Assembly (NCBI GenBank): GCA_910577825.1
Contig: CAJTOK010000027.1
Coordinates: 1-47,988, forward strand
Reading direction: 5' to 3'
Source of the DNA: an uncultured Lachnospiraceae bacterium
Lineage (GTDB): Bacteria > Bacillota > Clostridia > Lachnospirales > Lachnospiraceae
DNA length: 47,988 nt
The translations under genes and the position numbers were made by a program. The notes under the pieces were generated by a model. The model searched no databases and was not told the DNA's origin. It saw only the letters and a program-made list of their open reading frames with translations. Below are positions 1 to 7,397 of the stretch, piece by piece (position 1 is the first letter of the stretch; the number at the start of each line of letters is the position of its first letter).

Positions 1-79
1 CACCAGCTTTTTAACTGTGTGCCTTATAAATGTGCCTTTATGACTGAATAGTAACTTTGTAAATTTGTTTTTTCTGTCA

Positions 80-105
80 GGGGCTTGTAAACAAGCCCCT
101 TTTTT
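80..105 (+). terminator. Rho-independent terminator of an upstream operon
   Basis: An 8-bp perfect stem (GGGGCTTG at 80-87, CAAGCCCC at 92-99) with a TAAA loop is followed directly by six T residues. It ends a transcript whose gene lies left of the window. Confidence 0.9.
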
Positions 106-152
106 GATAGAATTATAGAACTGTAATACAGTAAAACAAAGGAGGCAATAAA

Positions 153-1127
153 ATGGCACAAAGGGGAGATTTACTCACATTCCGCCCGGATATAAAAGTA
201 GTAGATGCAACTATAAGGGACGGCGGGCTTGTAAATGACTTTTATTTTACAGATGATTTTATCAGGAATTTATATAAAACCAATGTAAAAGCAAAGGTTG
301 ACTATATGGAATTTGGATACCGTGCTGACAAGGAGATGTTTGACACAGACAGCTTTGGCAAATGGAAGTTCTCATCAGATGATGATATACGTGATATTGT
401 TGGTGATAATAATACAGAGCTTAAAATTGCAATTATGGCTGATACAGGACGGTGCAATTATAAAGAAGATATACATGAGCGCAGTGAAAGCCCTGTTGAC
501 CTTGTACGCATAGCTACATATGTAAATACAATGCCAGCTGCACTTGATATGATAGATGATGCCCATAAAAAGGGCTATGAAACAACATGCAATATAATGG
601 CTATATCCAACGCCAAAGAATCTGATATAGCCGCTGCACTTGAAATGCTCGGGCAAAGCCCGGTTGACGGCATATATATTGTAGACAGTTATGGTTCAAT
701 ATACCCTGAACAGATAAGGGTCATTGCAGAGCAGTATATGGAAATTGGTGAGAAATATGGCAAGTATATCGGGATACATGCCCACAACAACCAGCAGCTT
801 GCATTTGCCAATACAATAGAATCATGTGCGCAGGGTGTTTCCTATCTTGATGCGACAATGAGCGGCATGGGGCGTGGTGCAGGCAACTGCCCTATGGAAC
901 TTCTGCTGGGTTTCCTTAAAAACCCTAAGTATAAGTTATTTCCTGTAATCCAGTTTATTGAGAAAAATATTGTTCCTTTAAAAGAAGAAGGCATGGAATG
1001 GGGATTTGACATACCATACCTGCTTACAGGACATCTGAACCAGCATCCAAGGGCTGCTATTGCGGCAATGAAAGAGGGACGCAAGGATTATTCAGGATTC
1101 TATAAAGAGATAATTGACAAAGACTGA
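153..1127 (+). CDS. DRE-TIM aldolase/HMGL-like domain protein
   Basis: A 324-residue protein of the DRE-TIM metallolyase superfamily (relatives: 4-hydroxy-2-oxovalerate aldolase, HMG-CoA lyase, isopropylmalate synthase). The signature strand-1 motif DATIRDGG is at residues 18-25, with R-D and G-G as catalytic and metal-side residues. The metal-binding H-x-H followed by N-N is at residues 209-213, and the glycine-rich GMGRGAGNCPME follows at 239-249. No C-terminal dimerisation or LeuA regulatory domain is present, so it is not a full isopropylmalate synthase. AAAGGAGG at 138-145 lies seven bases before the ATG. It stands alone between two terminators. The family usually carries a generic aldolase name. 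The substrate cannot be told from sequence, although stand-alone copies are common in clostridia. The superfamily call is firm; the substrate is unknown. Confidence 0.85.
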   Translation: MAQRGDLLTFRPDIKVVDATIRDGGLVNDFYFTDDFIRNLYKTNVKAKVDYMEFGYRADKEMFDTDSFGKWKFSSDDDIRDIVGDNNTELKIAIMADTGRCNYKEDIHERSESPVDLVRIATYVNTMPAALDMIDDAHKKGYETTCNIMAISNAKESDIAAALEMLGQSPVDGIYIVDSYGSIYPEQIRVIAEQYMEIGEKYGKYIGIHAHNNQQLAFANTIESCAQGVSYLDATMSGMGRGAGNCPMELLLGFLKNPKYKLFPVIQFIEKNIVPLKEEGMEWGFDIPYLLTGHLNQHPRAAIAAMKEGRKDYSGFYKEIIDKD

Positions 1128-1142
1128 TACAAATATTATAAG

Positions 1143-1180
1143 CCCTGCATTTATATCTATATATTGCAGGGTTTGTTTTT
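1143..1180 (+). terminator. Rho-independent terminator after the aldolase gene
   Basis: A 7-bp stem (CCCTGCA 1143-1149, TGCAGGG 1165-1171) with an AT-only loop is followed by a T-rich run at 1172-1180. It sits 15 bases after the aldolase stop and just ahead of the murI ribosome binding site, so murI must have another promoter or depend on read-through. Confidence 0.75.
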
Positions 1181-1199
1181 GTAAGAATTGGAGATTTAT

Positions 1200-1985
1200 A
1201 TGGAAGAGTGTATGAAACCTGTAGGTGTATTTGATTCAGGTGTTGGCGGGATAAGTGTTTTAAGGGAACTTGTAAAACAAATGCCAGATGAGGACTTTAT
1301 TTACATGGGAGATTCTGTACATGCACCATATGGAACAAAACCATTAGATGAAGTAAGAAAACTTACAATAGATAATGTCCGTTTCCTTCTGGAGAACGGA
1401 GCAAAATCAATAGTAGTTGCCTGTAATACTGCTACAAGTGCTGCTGTTGCAAGGCTCCGTGAAATGTACCCGGATGTGCCGTTAGTCGGCATAGAGCCTG
1501 CAATTAAGCCCGCAGTCCTCTATAAAAAAGATTCATGTGTAGTTGTTATGGCAACACCAATGACATTAAAACAGGAAAAGTTCCAGAAACTTATGCACAA
1601 TTATAGCAGCATGGCTGACATAGTGCCGCTTCCATGCCCCGGGCTTATGGAGTTTGTGGAGCGCGGCATACTGGACGGGGAAGAATTAACAGGGTATATT
1701 ATAAATCTCCTGGATTCTGTAAACCGCCGCCAGATTGACTCCATAGTGCTTGGATGTACACATTATCCGTTTGTCAGGGATGTAATACAAAAGGTTGCAG
1801 GAAACAGTGTTTTAATATTTGATGGCGGTGCAGGGACAGCACGTGAAATGAAGCGCAGGCTTTTTAATGCAGGGCTTTTAAATAACAGTGGCAGGGCTGG
1901 CAATGTAAAGTTTATAAACAGCCTTAATACAGAAGAAGAAATAAAACTCTGCCAGTTTCTTCTTACATATGGTGGCAGAAATTAA
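1200..1985 (+). CDS. murI: Glutamate racemase
   Basis: A cytoplasmic cofactor-independent racemase that makes D-glutamate for peptidoglycan. The N-terminal FDSGVGG motif carries the first acid. The two catalytic cysteines are in ACNTATSA (C75) and GCTHYP (C186), as in all members. The 261-residue length is normal. The ATG at 1200 is chosen because TTGGAG ends about six bases upstream. A longer TTG reading from 1188 would place that ribosome binding site inside the gene, and an ATG at 1212 is a further alternative. It is followed by the MATE gene after a 26-base gap, so the two are probably co-transcribed. The assignment is secure. Confidence 0.95.
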   Translation: MEECMKPVGVFDSGVGGISVLRELVKQMPDEDFIYMGDSVHAPYGTKPLDEVRKLTIDNVRFLLENGAKSIVVACNTATSAAVARLREMYPDVPLVGIEPAIKPAVLYKKDSCVVVMATPMTLKQEKFQKLMHNYSSMADIVPLPCPGLMEFVERGILDGEELTGYIINLLDSVNRRQIDSIVLGCTHYPFVRDVIQKVAGNSVLIFDGGAGTAREMKRRLFNAGLLNNSGRAGNVKFINSLNTEEEIKLCQFLLTYGGRN

Positions 1986-2011
1986 TATAAGAAAGCAGGT
2001 AGTATAATACT

Positions 2012-3361
2012 ATGTCACAGGAAAGCAGGAATTTTTATAGAAAGACACTAGCCCTTGTAATTCCCATGGCATTGCAGAACCTTATTAATGTAGGGATTTC
2101 TTCCATTGATGTTATTATGCTTGGCAAGGTAGGGGAAAAAGTGCTTTCGGGTGCTTCCCTTGGCGCACAGGTACAGTTTATAATGGGGCTTCTGCTTTTC
2201 GGGGTTACATCAGGTGCTGCTGTGCTTATGGCACAATACTGGGGCAAACGTGATATGCACTCGATTGAAACAATATTTGGAATAGCAATTAAAATAGCAT
2301 TTGCTGCAGGGATAATATTTACATCAGCAGCATTACTTGCGCCGCAGGTTCTTATGTCATTTTTTACTGGTGATAATGAAGTTATGGAAAACGGGGTTAT
2401 GTACCTCCGGGTTGTATGCTTTTCATATATACCTAATGCGGTAGTTATGGTTTACCTTAATTCCATAAGGAGCATGGAAAAAGTGGGAATAGGCCTTGTA
2501 ACATATATATTTTCACTTATTACTAATGTAATAGTTAATGCAGTCCTTATTTTCGGGTACATGGGTTTCCCAAAGCTTGGTGTAATGGGTGCTGCTGCCG
2601 GCACTGTTGCAGCAAGGGCAGTTGAATTTATTGTAGTATTAATATATGATAAAAAATTTAATGATGTATTTACATTCCATTTTAAATACCTTAAAATTAA
2701 GAATAAAGGGCTCACCAGTGATTTTTTAAGGATTTCTGCGCCTGTAATTGCCAATGAATTTATGTGGGGCATAGGGCTTTCAGCAATGACTGCAATATTC
2801 GGGCATCTGGGAAGTGCTGCTGCCGCCGCCAATTCAGTGGCGCAGGTATGCCGTAACCTTGCAACGGTTATAGCGTTTGGTGTTGCCAATGCGGCCGCTG
2901 TCCTTATTGGCAAAGTTATAGGGGAGGGGAAGAAAGACCTTGCAAAAGTGTATGGAGGGCGTTTTATAAAGTTAGCTGTTGGGACAGGTTTTTTTGGAAG
3001 CATAGTTATACTATGTGCCAGGCCTGTTATACTATCAGTGCTTGTATTATCAGATGATGCAAGGAAACTGTTATCAATAATGATTATAATAATGTCATAC
3101 TATGTAATAGCACAATCGTATAATACAACACTTATTGTCGGGATATTCAGGGGCGGCGGTGATACAAGGTTTGGGTTTTTCCTTGATTTTATATTTATGT
3201 GGGGTGTTTCAATAGTTATAGGTTTTATAGCGGCATTTATACTAAAACTGCCAGCAGCCACAGTAGCTTTTATACTTTACTGTGATGAGGTTATAAAAAT
3301 ACCTGCTTCAACCTGGCGGTATAAAACATATAAGTGGCTTAATGATGTAACACGTACATAG
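2012..3361 (+). CDS. MATE family efflux transporter
   Basis: A 449-residue polytopic membrane protein with about twelve predicted membrane segments in two homologous halves, the normal size for a multidrug and toxin extrusion (MatE) exporter. The N-terminal stretch (LALVIPMALQNLINVG, then GxSSIDVIMLGKVGE) and the second-half start (FLRISAPVIANEFMWG, then AIFGHLGSAAAAANSVAQ) are typical of the family's paired repeats. MATE proteins export drugs or metabolites using a Na+ or H+ gradient. It follows murI by 26 bases and precedes the Rrf2-type regulator gene by about 57. Nothing in the sequence identifies the substrate. The closest alternative, a polysaccharide flippase of the same MOP superfamily, is less likely from the length and motifs. 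Confidence 0.9.
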   Translation: MSQESRNFYRKTLALVIPMALQNLINVGISSIDVIMLGKVGEKVLSGASLGAQVQFIMGLLLFGVTSGAAVLMAQYWGKRDMHSIETIFGIAIKIAFAAGIIFTSAALLAPQVLMSFFTGDNEVMENGVMYLRVVCFSYIPNAVVMVYLNSIRSMEKVGIGLVTYIFSLITNVIVNAVLIFGYMGFPKLGVMGAAAGTVAARAVEFIVVLIYDKKFNDVFTFHFKYLKIKNKGLTSDFLRISAPVIANEFMWGIGLSAMTAIFGHLGSAAAAANSVAQVCRNLATVIAFGVANAAAVLIGKVIGEGKKDLAKVYGGRFIKLAVGTGFFGSIVILCARPVILSVLVLSDDARKLLSIMIIIMSYYVIAQSYNTTLIVGIFRGGGDTRFGFFLDFIFMWGVSIVIGFIAAFILKLPAATVAFILYCDEVIKIPASTWRYKTYKWLNDVTRT

Positions 3362-3388
3362 CGTAAATGCGTTTACATAAATATTTGC

Positions 3389-3404
3389 GCCGCCTGAAGG
3401 CGGC
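3389..3404 (+). promoter_or_regulatory. Small GC-rich hairpin before the Rrf2-type gene
   Basis: GCCGCC (3389-3394) and GGCGGC (3399-3404) form a perfect 6-bp stem around a TGAA loop, ending two bases before the G-rich ribosome binding site at 3406-3412. A near-palindrome, GTAAA-TGCG-TTTAC, lies just upstream at 3363-3376 and could be an operator. Both lie in the short gap between the MATE gene and the regulator. Their function is inferred from position only. Confidence 0.4.
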
Positions 3405-3417
3405 AGGGGGGATTTTT

Positions 3418-3849
3418 ATGAAGATATCAACTAAAGGCAGGTATGCAATAAGGGTTATGATTGATTTGTCAGAGCACAATTCAGGCAATTTTATAACTTT
3501 AATGGATATAGCAGAAAGGCAGGGAATATCTGAAAAGTATCTTGAATCAATAGTTTCTGTACTAAGTAAGAATGACTTCCTTATATCACTCCGTGGCAAG
3601 GGCGGCGGGTATAAGCTGGCAAGGAAGCCAGAGGATTATACAGCCGGTGAAATATTAAGGCTTACAGAAGGTTCATTTGCACCTGTTGCATGCCTTGAGA
3701 AGAAACCAAACAGGTGTGATAAAGCACCATACTGCAAGACACTTAAAATGTGGGAGGGCTTTGAAAAGGTTATTAGTGAGTATTTTGATAATATTACTAT
3801 TGCAGATTTGCTTGAAGATGGATATTCTGCAGATAATTATATAATATAA
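3418..3849 (+). CDS. Rrf2 family transcriptional regulator with a cysteine triad
   Basis: A 143-residue DNA-binding protein of the Rrf2/IscR/CymR family. The N-terminal MKISTKGRYAIRVMIDL is the family hallmark, followed by a winged helix (recognition region around residues 34-50, wing RGKGGGYKLAR at 59-69). Three cysteines at positions 92, 100 and 106 match the place of the IscR [2Fe-2S] ligands, so it probably senses iron-sulfur status, redox or a sulfur signal. CymR-type cysteine-metabolism repressors lack this triad. The ATG at 3418 is chosen because GGGGGGA lies six bases upstream; a longer reading from 3367 has no ribosome binding site. It heads the tetrapyrrole operon and is the natural candidate for its regulation, but no direct evidence exists here. 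Confidence 0.88.
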   Translation: MKISTKGRYAIRVMIDLSEHNSGNFITLMDIAERQGISEKYLESIVSVLSKNDFLISLRGKGGGYKLARKPEDYTAGEILRLTEGSFAPVACLEKKPNRCDKAPYCKTLKMWEGFEKVISEYFDNITIADLLEDGYSADNYII

Positions 3850-3904
3850 TAGCCAGAAGCCGCAGAAGTGCATGGCAGCAGGTTATATAGAAACGGGGAT
3901 TAAT

Positions 3905-4657
3905 ATGGAATTTGGAAAAGAGCAGCTTGAAAGGTATTCACGCCATATTGTTATAGATGAAATTGGCAAAGAGGGACAGCAGAAGCTTTTTAATGCCAGG
4001 GTTTTTATTGCCGGCGCAGGAGGGCTTGGCTCGCCTGCTGCACTTTACCTTGCCGCCGCCGGTGTAGGGACTTTAGGCATTGCTGACCCTGACAGTGTAG
4101 AACTTTCAAACCTGCAAAGGCAGATAATACATACAACAGCGGGGATTGGGAGGCCAAAGGCGGAATCTGCAAAGAATACCATAATGGCTATTAATCCTGC
4201 AGCTAATGTTAATATATATAAAGAGTTTATAGATAAAGATAATATAATGGAATTAATAGAAGACTATGATTTTATAATAGATGCAACAGATAACTTCCAG
4301 TCAAAATTCCTGATTAATGATTCATGTGTAAAAGCCAGGAAGGCATTTTCACATGCAGGGGTGGCACGTTTCCAGGGGCAGCTTTTTACTTATGTGCCAG
4401 ACGGCACAAGCCCGTGTTACAGATGCCTTTTTAAAGAGCCGCCGCCAGAGGGCGCAGTACCAGCACCAGCCCGGGCAGGGATAGTTGGTGCAGTCTGTGG
4501 TACTATAGGAAGCCTGCAGGCAATGGAAGCTATTAAATATATTACAGGTACAGGGGAGCTGCTTAAAGGCAGGCTGCTGGTATTTAATGCTTATACAATG
4601 CAGTTCCGTACTGTAAAGTTCCAGAAGGATGTGGATTGTACAATATGTTCTGTATAA
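3905..4657 (+). CDS. ThiF/MoeB/HesA family E1-like adenylyltransferase
   Basis: A 250-residue E1-like enzyme that adenylates the C-terminus of a small sulfur-carrier or ubiquitin-like protein. It begins with the family's ERYSRHIVIDEIG segment. The nucleotide-binding GAGGLGSPAALYLAAAGVG follows at about residues 33-51, then the conserved SNLQRQ and DATDNF motifs. Two zinc-binding C-x2-C pairs (CYRC near residue 178 and CTIC close to the C-terminus) are present. The ATG at 3905 follows GGGGA by five bases. Its last 22 bases overlap the hemA reading frame, so the two are translationally coupled. No ThiS, MoaD or CysO carrier gene is visible nearby, so thiamine, molybdopterin or cysteine/sulfide roles are all open. 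Next to siroheme genes, a sulfur-assimilation role is plausible but inferred. Confidence 0.85.
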   Translation: MEFGKEQLERYSRHIVIDEIGKEGQQKLFNARVFIAGAGGLGSPAALYLAAAGVGTLGIADPDSVELSNLQRQIIHTTAGIGRPKAESAKNTIMAINPAANVNIYKEFIDKDNIMELIEDYDFIIDATDNFQSKFLINDSCVKARKAFSHAGVARFQGQLFTYVPDGTSPCYRCLFKEPPPEGAVPAPARAGIVGAVCGTIGSLQAMEAIKYITGTGELLKGRLLVFNAYTMQFRTVKFQKDVDCTICSV

Positions 4658-5826
4658 GTGCCAGTTATAAGAAAGTTCCCGTTGCTATAAGGCAGGGTTT
4701 TGCTTTTTCAGAAGAAGAACAGCATATATTTATTAATAAACTTATTGGAGAAGGGGTTATACGTGGCGCTGTAATTTTATCCACATGTAACAGGAGTGAA
4801 CTGTATTTTACAGGGAATGGCAGTTCTGTTGAAAATGTAGCAAAAAAACTTGCATTATATAAGAAAATAAATGGCAGCGATATAAAGAAATACTGCCTTT
4901 TTTATGGCGGGGTTAATGCAGCCAGGCATCTTTTCAATGTTACATGCGGGCTTGACTCAATGGTATTAGGCGAAGATGAAATACTAAGGCAGGTTAAAGA
5001 AGCATACCTTGCTTCTGCCACGGCAAAGCATACAGACAGTGAGTTAAATATAATATTCCAGGACGCACTTAACTGCGCAAAATCTGGCAAATCAAGTACA
5101 AGGCTTTCTACAACGCCTGTTTCCATTGCAACCATTACAGCAAATACAATAGAAAAATATATTAAGAAGAATAATTTTACTGGCAGGGATAAAAAAGTAA
5201 TGGTTATTGGAATAACTGGCAAAACGGGCGGGACTGTTGCCAGGGATTTAATATCAAAGGGCATACCAGTTATAGGCACAAGCAGGAAACATAAGCAGGA
5301 AGACGGCATTAGCTGGCATGGAAGCAGTATGGCAGAAATAACCAGCTTTAAAGAAAGATATATGTATATAAACCAGGTGTGTGCAATAACCAGCGCAACA
5401 ACAAGCCCGCATTATACACTGACATATGAAGAATACTTAAAACATGCAGAAATGGATAAAAAAAAGCTTTTAATTGACCTTGCAGTCCCATATGATATTG
5501 ACAGGGCACTTGCAGGGCTTAAAGATATAAAACTTCTTGATATAGATTATTTTAATACACTTTCTAAAGAAAATATTAATATAAAACTTAGCGAAACCAG
5601 CAAGGCAGAAGAAATAATTACAAAGTGTGTGGAAAACACAATGAAAAAAATATATATCCGCAGGTTTCTGGTTAAATTAAAGGAAGACAGGGAACTGGAA
5701 AGCAGGTTTAATAACGTGAAATGGTTAAACCATATGGTGTATTACCTTAAAGATATATTGGGAAGCAGCGAATTAAAAGATGTTCTTGGAAGAATTTATA
5801 ACAGAGAAAAAAATGGAGGAAATTAA
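4636..5826 (+). CDS. hemA: Glutamyl-tRNA reductase
   Basis: The first committed enzyme of C5-pathway tetrapyrrole synthesis, reducing glutamyl-tRNA(Glu) to glutamate-1-semialdehyde, the substrate of HemL downstream. The nucleophilic cysteine is C51 in STCNRSELY, and CGLDSMVLGEDEIL at about residues 104-117 is strictly conserved. The NADPH site reads GITGKTG at 192-198 (G-x-x-G-x-x-G), whereas most HemA proteins have a GAGEMG-type loop there. The C-terminal dimerisation helix is present but short. The TTG at 4636 has AGAAGGA six bases upstream; an ATG at 4645 is the alternative and also fits the family N-terminus. It overlaps the ThiF-like gene and the following gene (TAATG). Function is confident; the start is not. 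Confidence 0.92.
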   Translation: MYNMFCISASYKKVPVAIRQGFAFSEEEQHIFINKLIGEGVIRGAVILSTCNRSELYFTGNGSSVENVAKKLALYKKINGSDIKKYCLFYGGVNAARHLFNVTCGLDSMVLGEDEILRQVKEAYLASATAKHTDSELNIIFQDALNCAKSGKSSTRLSTTPVSIATITANTIEKYIKKNNFTGRDKKVMVIGITGKTGGTVARDLISKGIPVIGTSRKHKQEDGISWHGSSMAEITSFKERYMYINQVCAITSATTSPHYTLTYEEYLKHAEMDKKKLLIDLAVPYDIDRALAGLKDIKLLDIDYFNTLSKENINIKLSETSKAEEIITKCVENTMKKIYIRRFLVKLKEDRELESRFNNVKWLNHMVYYLKDILGSSELKDVLGRIYNREKNGGN

Positions 5827-6452
5827 TGGCATATTTTCCATTTATAATGGATATAGAAGATATGGACTGCCTTATTGTGGGCGGCGGGAATATGGCACTG
5901 CATAAAGCGGGAATCCTTGCAGAGTATAATGTAAATATACATATTGTTGCGGCATCAGTCTGTGGCAGTCTGGTAAAACTTGCAGAAAGCAATAAAAGAA
6001 TAGATATAAAACAGAAAAAATTTGATGGCAAAGATATAAACGGAATGGATTTTGTAGTGGTGGCAACAGGGGATAAGGCACTTGGTGTTTATATTTCAAA
6101 AATATGCAAAGAACAGAAAATACCTGTAAATGTTGTGGACATAAAAGAGGCATGTTCATTTATATTTCCTGCAATTATCCATAAAGAACCATTGCTCGCT
6201 GCCATTTCCACAGGGGGCTCAAGCCCTGCCCTTGCAGCAGATATTAAGAAAAGTGTTGAAAAAATTATACCAGATTATTATTCCTGCCTTGCAGTGAACC
6301 TTGAAAAAACCAGAAAATACGTAACCACTAATACAGACAATGCCAGTACCAGAAAGCAGGTATTTGAAAAACTTGTTTTATATGGCAAGGAGCATAGTGG
6401 TGAAGTAACAGAAGATATTGCAAGGAAAATCATGGAAGAATGTAAAATTTAA
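5826..6452 (+). CDS. Precorrin-2 dehydrogenase / siroheme synthase N-terminal-type protein
   Basis: A 208-residue protein matching the N-terminal (CysG-B, SirC, Met8p) half of siroheme synthase. It oxidises precorrin-2 to sirohydrochlorin with NAD+, and some members also insert iron. The Rossmann glycines are in VGGGNMALHK (residues 18-27). The catalytic aspartate is in VNVVDIKEACSF, and the dimerisation motif AISTGGSSPALA is present. The methyltransferase half that CysG carries in enterobacteria is supplied here by the separate CobA-HemD protein two genes downstream. Its start shares one base with the hemA stop (TAATG), so translation is coupled. Whether it also chelates iron cannot be settled from sequence; no separate sirohydrochlorin ferrochelatase is in the window. 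Confidence 0.9.
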   Translation: MAYFPFIMDIEDMDCLIVGGGNMALHKAGILAEYNVNIHIVAASVCGSLVKLAESNKRIDIKQKKFDGKDINGMDFVVVATGDKALGVYISKICKEQKIPVNVVDIKEACSFIFPAIIHKEPLLAAISTGGSSPALAADIKKSVEKIIPDYYSCLAVNLEKTRKYVTTNTDNASTRKQVFEKLVLYGKEHSGEVTEDIARKIMEECKI

Positions 6453-6476
6453 GAAATAAAGAGGAGCAAAATATTA

Positions 6477-7394
6477 GTGGAAGATAATTTAATAAAAATA
6501 GGCACACGTGGAAGTGCCCTTGCATTAGCCCAGACAGAACTTGTTATATCTGCAGTGCAGGCCAGATATCCGGATATAAATATTGAAAAGGTAATAATAA
6601 AGACCAGAGGTGACAAAGAACCAGATAAACCTGTTTCAATTTTTGGTGACAAAAGGGTTTTTAGTGCAGAAATTGAAGAGGCGCTTTCTGATGGAATAAT
6701 AGACATGGCTGTGCACAGTGCCAAAGATTTGCCTTCAAAGTTAAAAGAGGGGCTTTGTGTACCATGTGTTTTAAAAAGGGAAGATGAAAGGGAAGTGCTT
6801 GTAACACTTGCAAAAACTTCTTATGAAGATTTAATTAAAGCAGACATGCCCGTTATAGGCACAGGAAGCCTGCGCAGAAAAATGCAGTTAGAACATTTCT
6901 TCCAGAATATAGAGCTTAAAGATATACGCGGCAATGTTGAAACAAGGATAAATAAATTAAGGAATGGCGGGTATAGCGGAATAATGCTTGCTGCCGCCGG
7001 TTTAAAAAGACTCGGGCTTGACAGGGAAAAAGACCTGGGATATAAATATTTCAGTACAAAGGACATAGTGCCGGCAGGGGGACAGGGCATAATAGCAGTT
7101 GAAACAAGGAAAGAAGACGCCAGTGGCGGCAGTCTTATAGAAAAAGTTGTAAAAAGTATAAATGACAAAGAAACATTTTTCCATTTTAACAATGAACGGA
7201 AAATAATAGAAGCCCTTGGTGCAGGCTGCAATACAGGATTTGGTGTTATAAGTTATTGTTATATTAAGGATAAAGAAGAAAAACTGCATATAAGGACTAT
7301 AATAAAACATCATATTTTTAATGGCACTGGCAGCAGGGAAGATGCAGGACGCCTTATAGAAATGGCAATAAAACATGGAAAAGAAAGGTATTAA
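6477..7394 (+). CDS. hemC: Hydroxymethylbilane synthase (porphobilinogen deaminase)
   Basis: Joins four porphobilinogen units into hydroxymethylbilane. The N-terminal IGTRGSALALAQ motif, the catalytic aspartate D84 in HSAKDLP, the arginine-rich GTGSLRRKMQL and DIRGNVETR segments, and the dipyrromethane-cofactor cysteine C251 in GAGCNTGFG are all present. The length of 305 residues is normal. The start is a GTG at 6477 with GAGGAG ten bases upstream, and no ATG fits the family N-terminus better. It lies 24 bases after the precorrin-2 dehydrogenase and 3 bases before cobA-hemD, inside one transcription unit. Confidence 0.95.
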   Translation: MEDNLIKIGTRGSALALAQTELVISAVQARYPDINIEKVIIKTRGDKEPDKPVSIFGDKRVFSAEIEEALSDGIIDMAVHSAKDLPSKLKEGLCVPCVLKREDEREVLVTLAKTSYEDLIKADMPVIGTGSLRRKMQLEHFFQNIELKDIRGNVETRINKLRNGGYSGIMLAAAGLKRLGLDREKDLGYKYFSTKDIVPAGGQGIIAVETRKEDASGGSLIEKVVKSINDKETFFHFNNERKIIEALGAGCNTGFGVISYCYIKDKEEKLHIRTIIKHHIFNGTGSREDAGRLIEMAIKHGKERY

Positions 7395-7397
7395 CTA

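Noticed and set aside
2452..3003. A 183-codon minus-strand frame inside the MATE gene
   Set aside because: Overlaps a clear twelve-helix transporter; no start signal and no recognisable domain.
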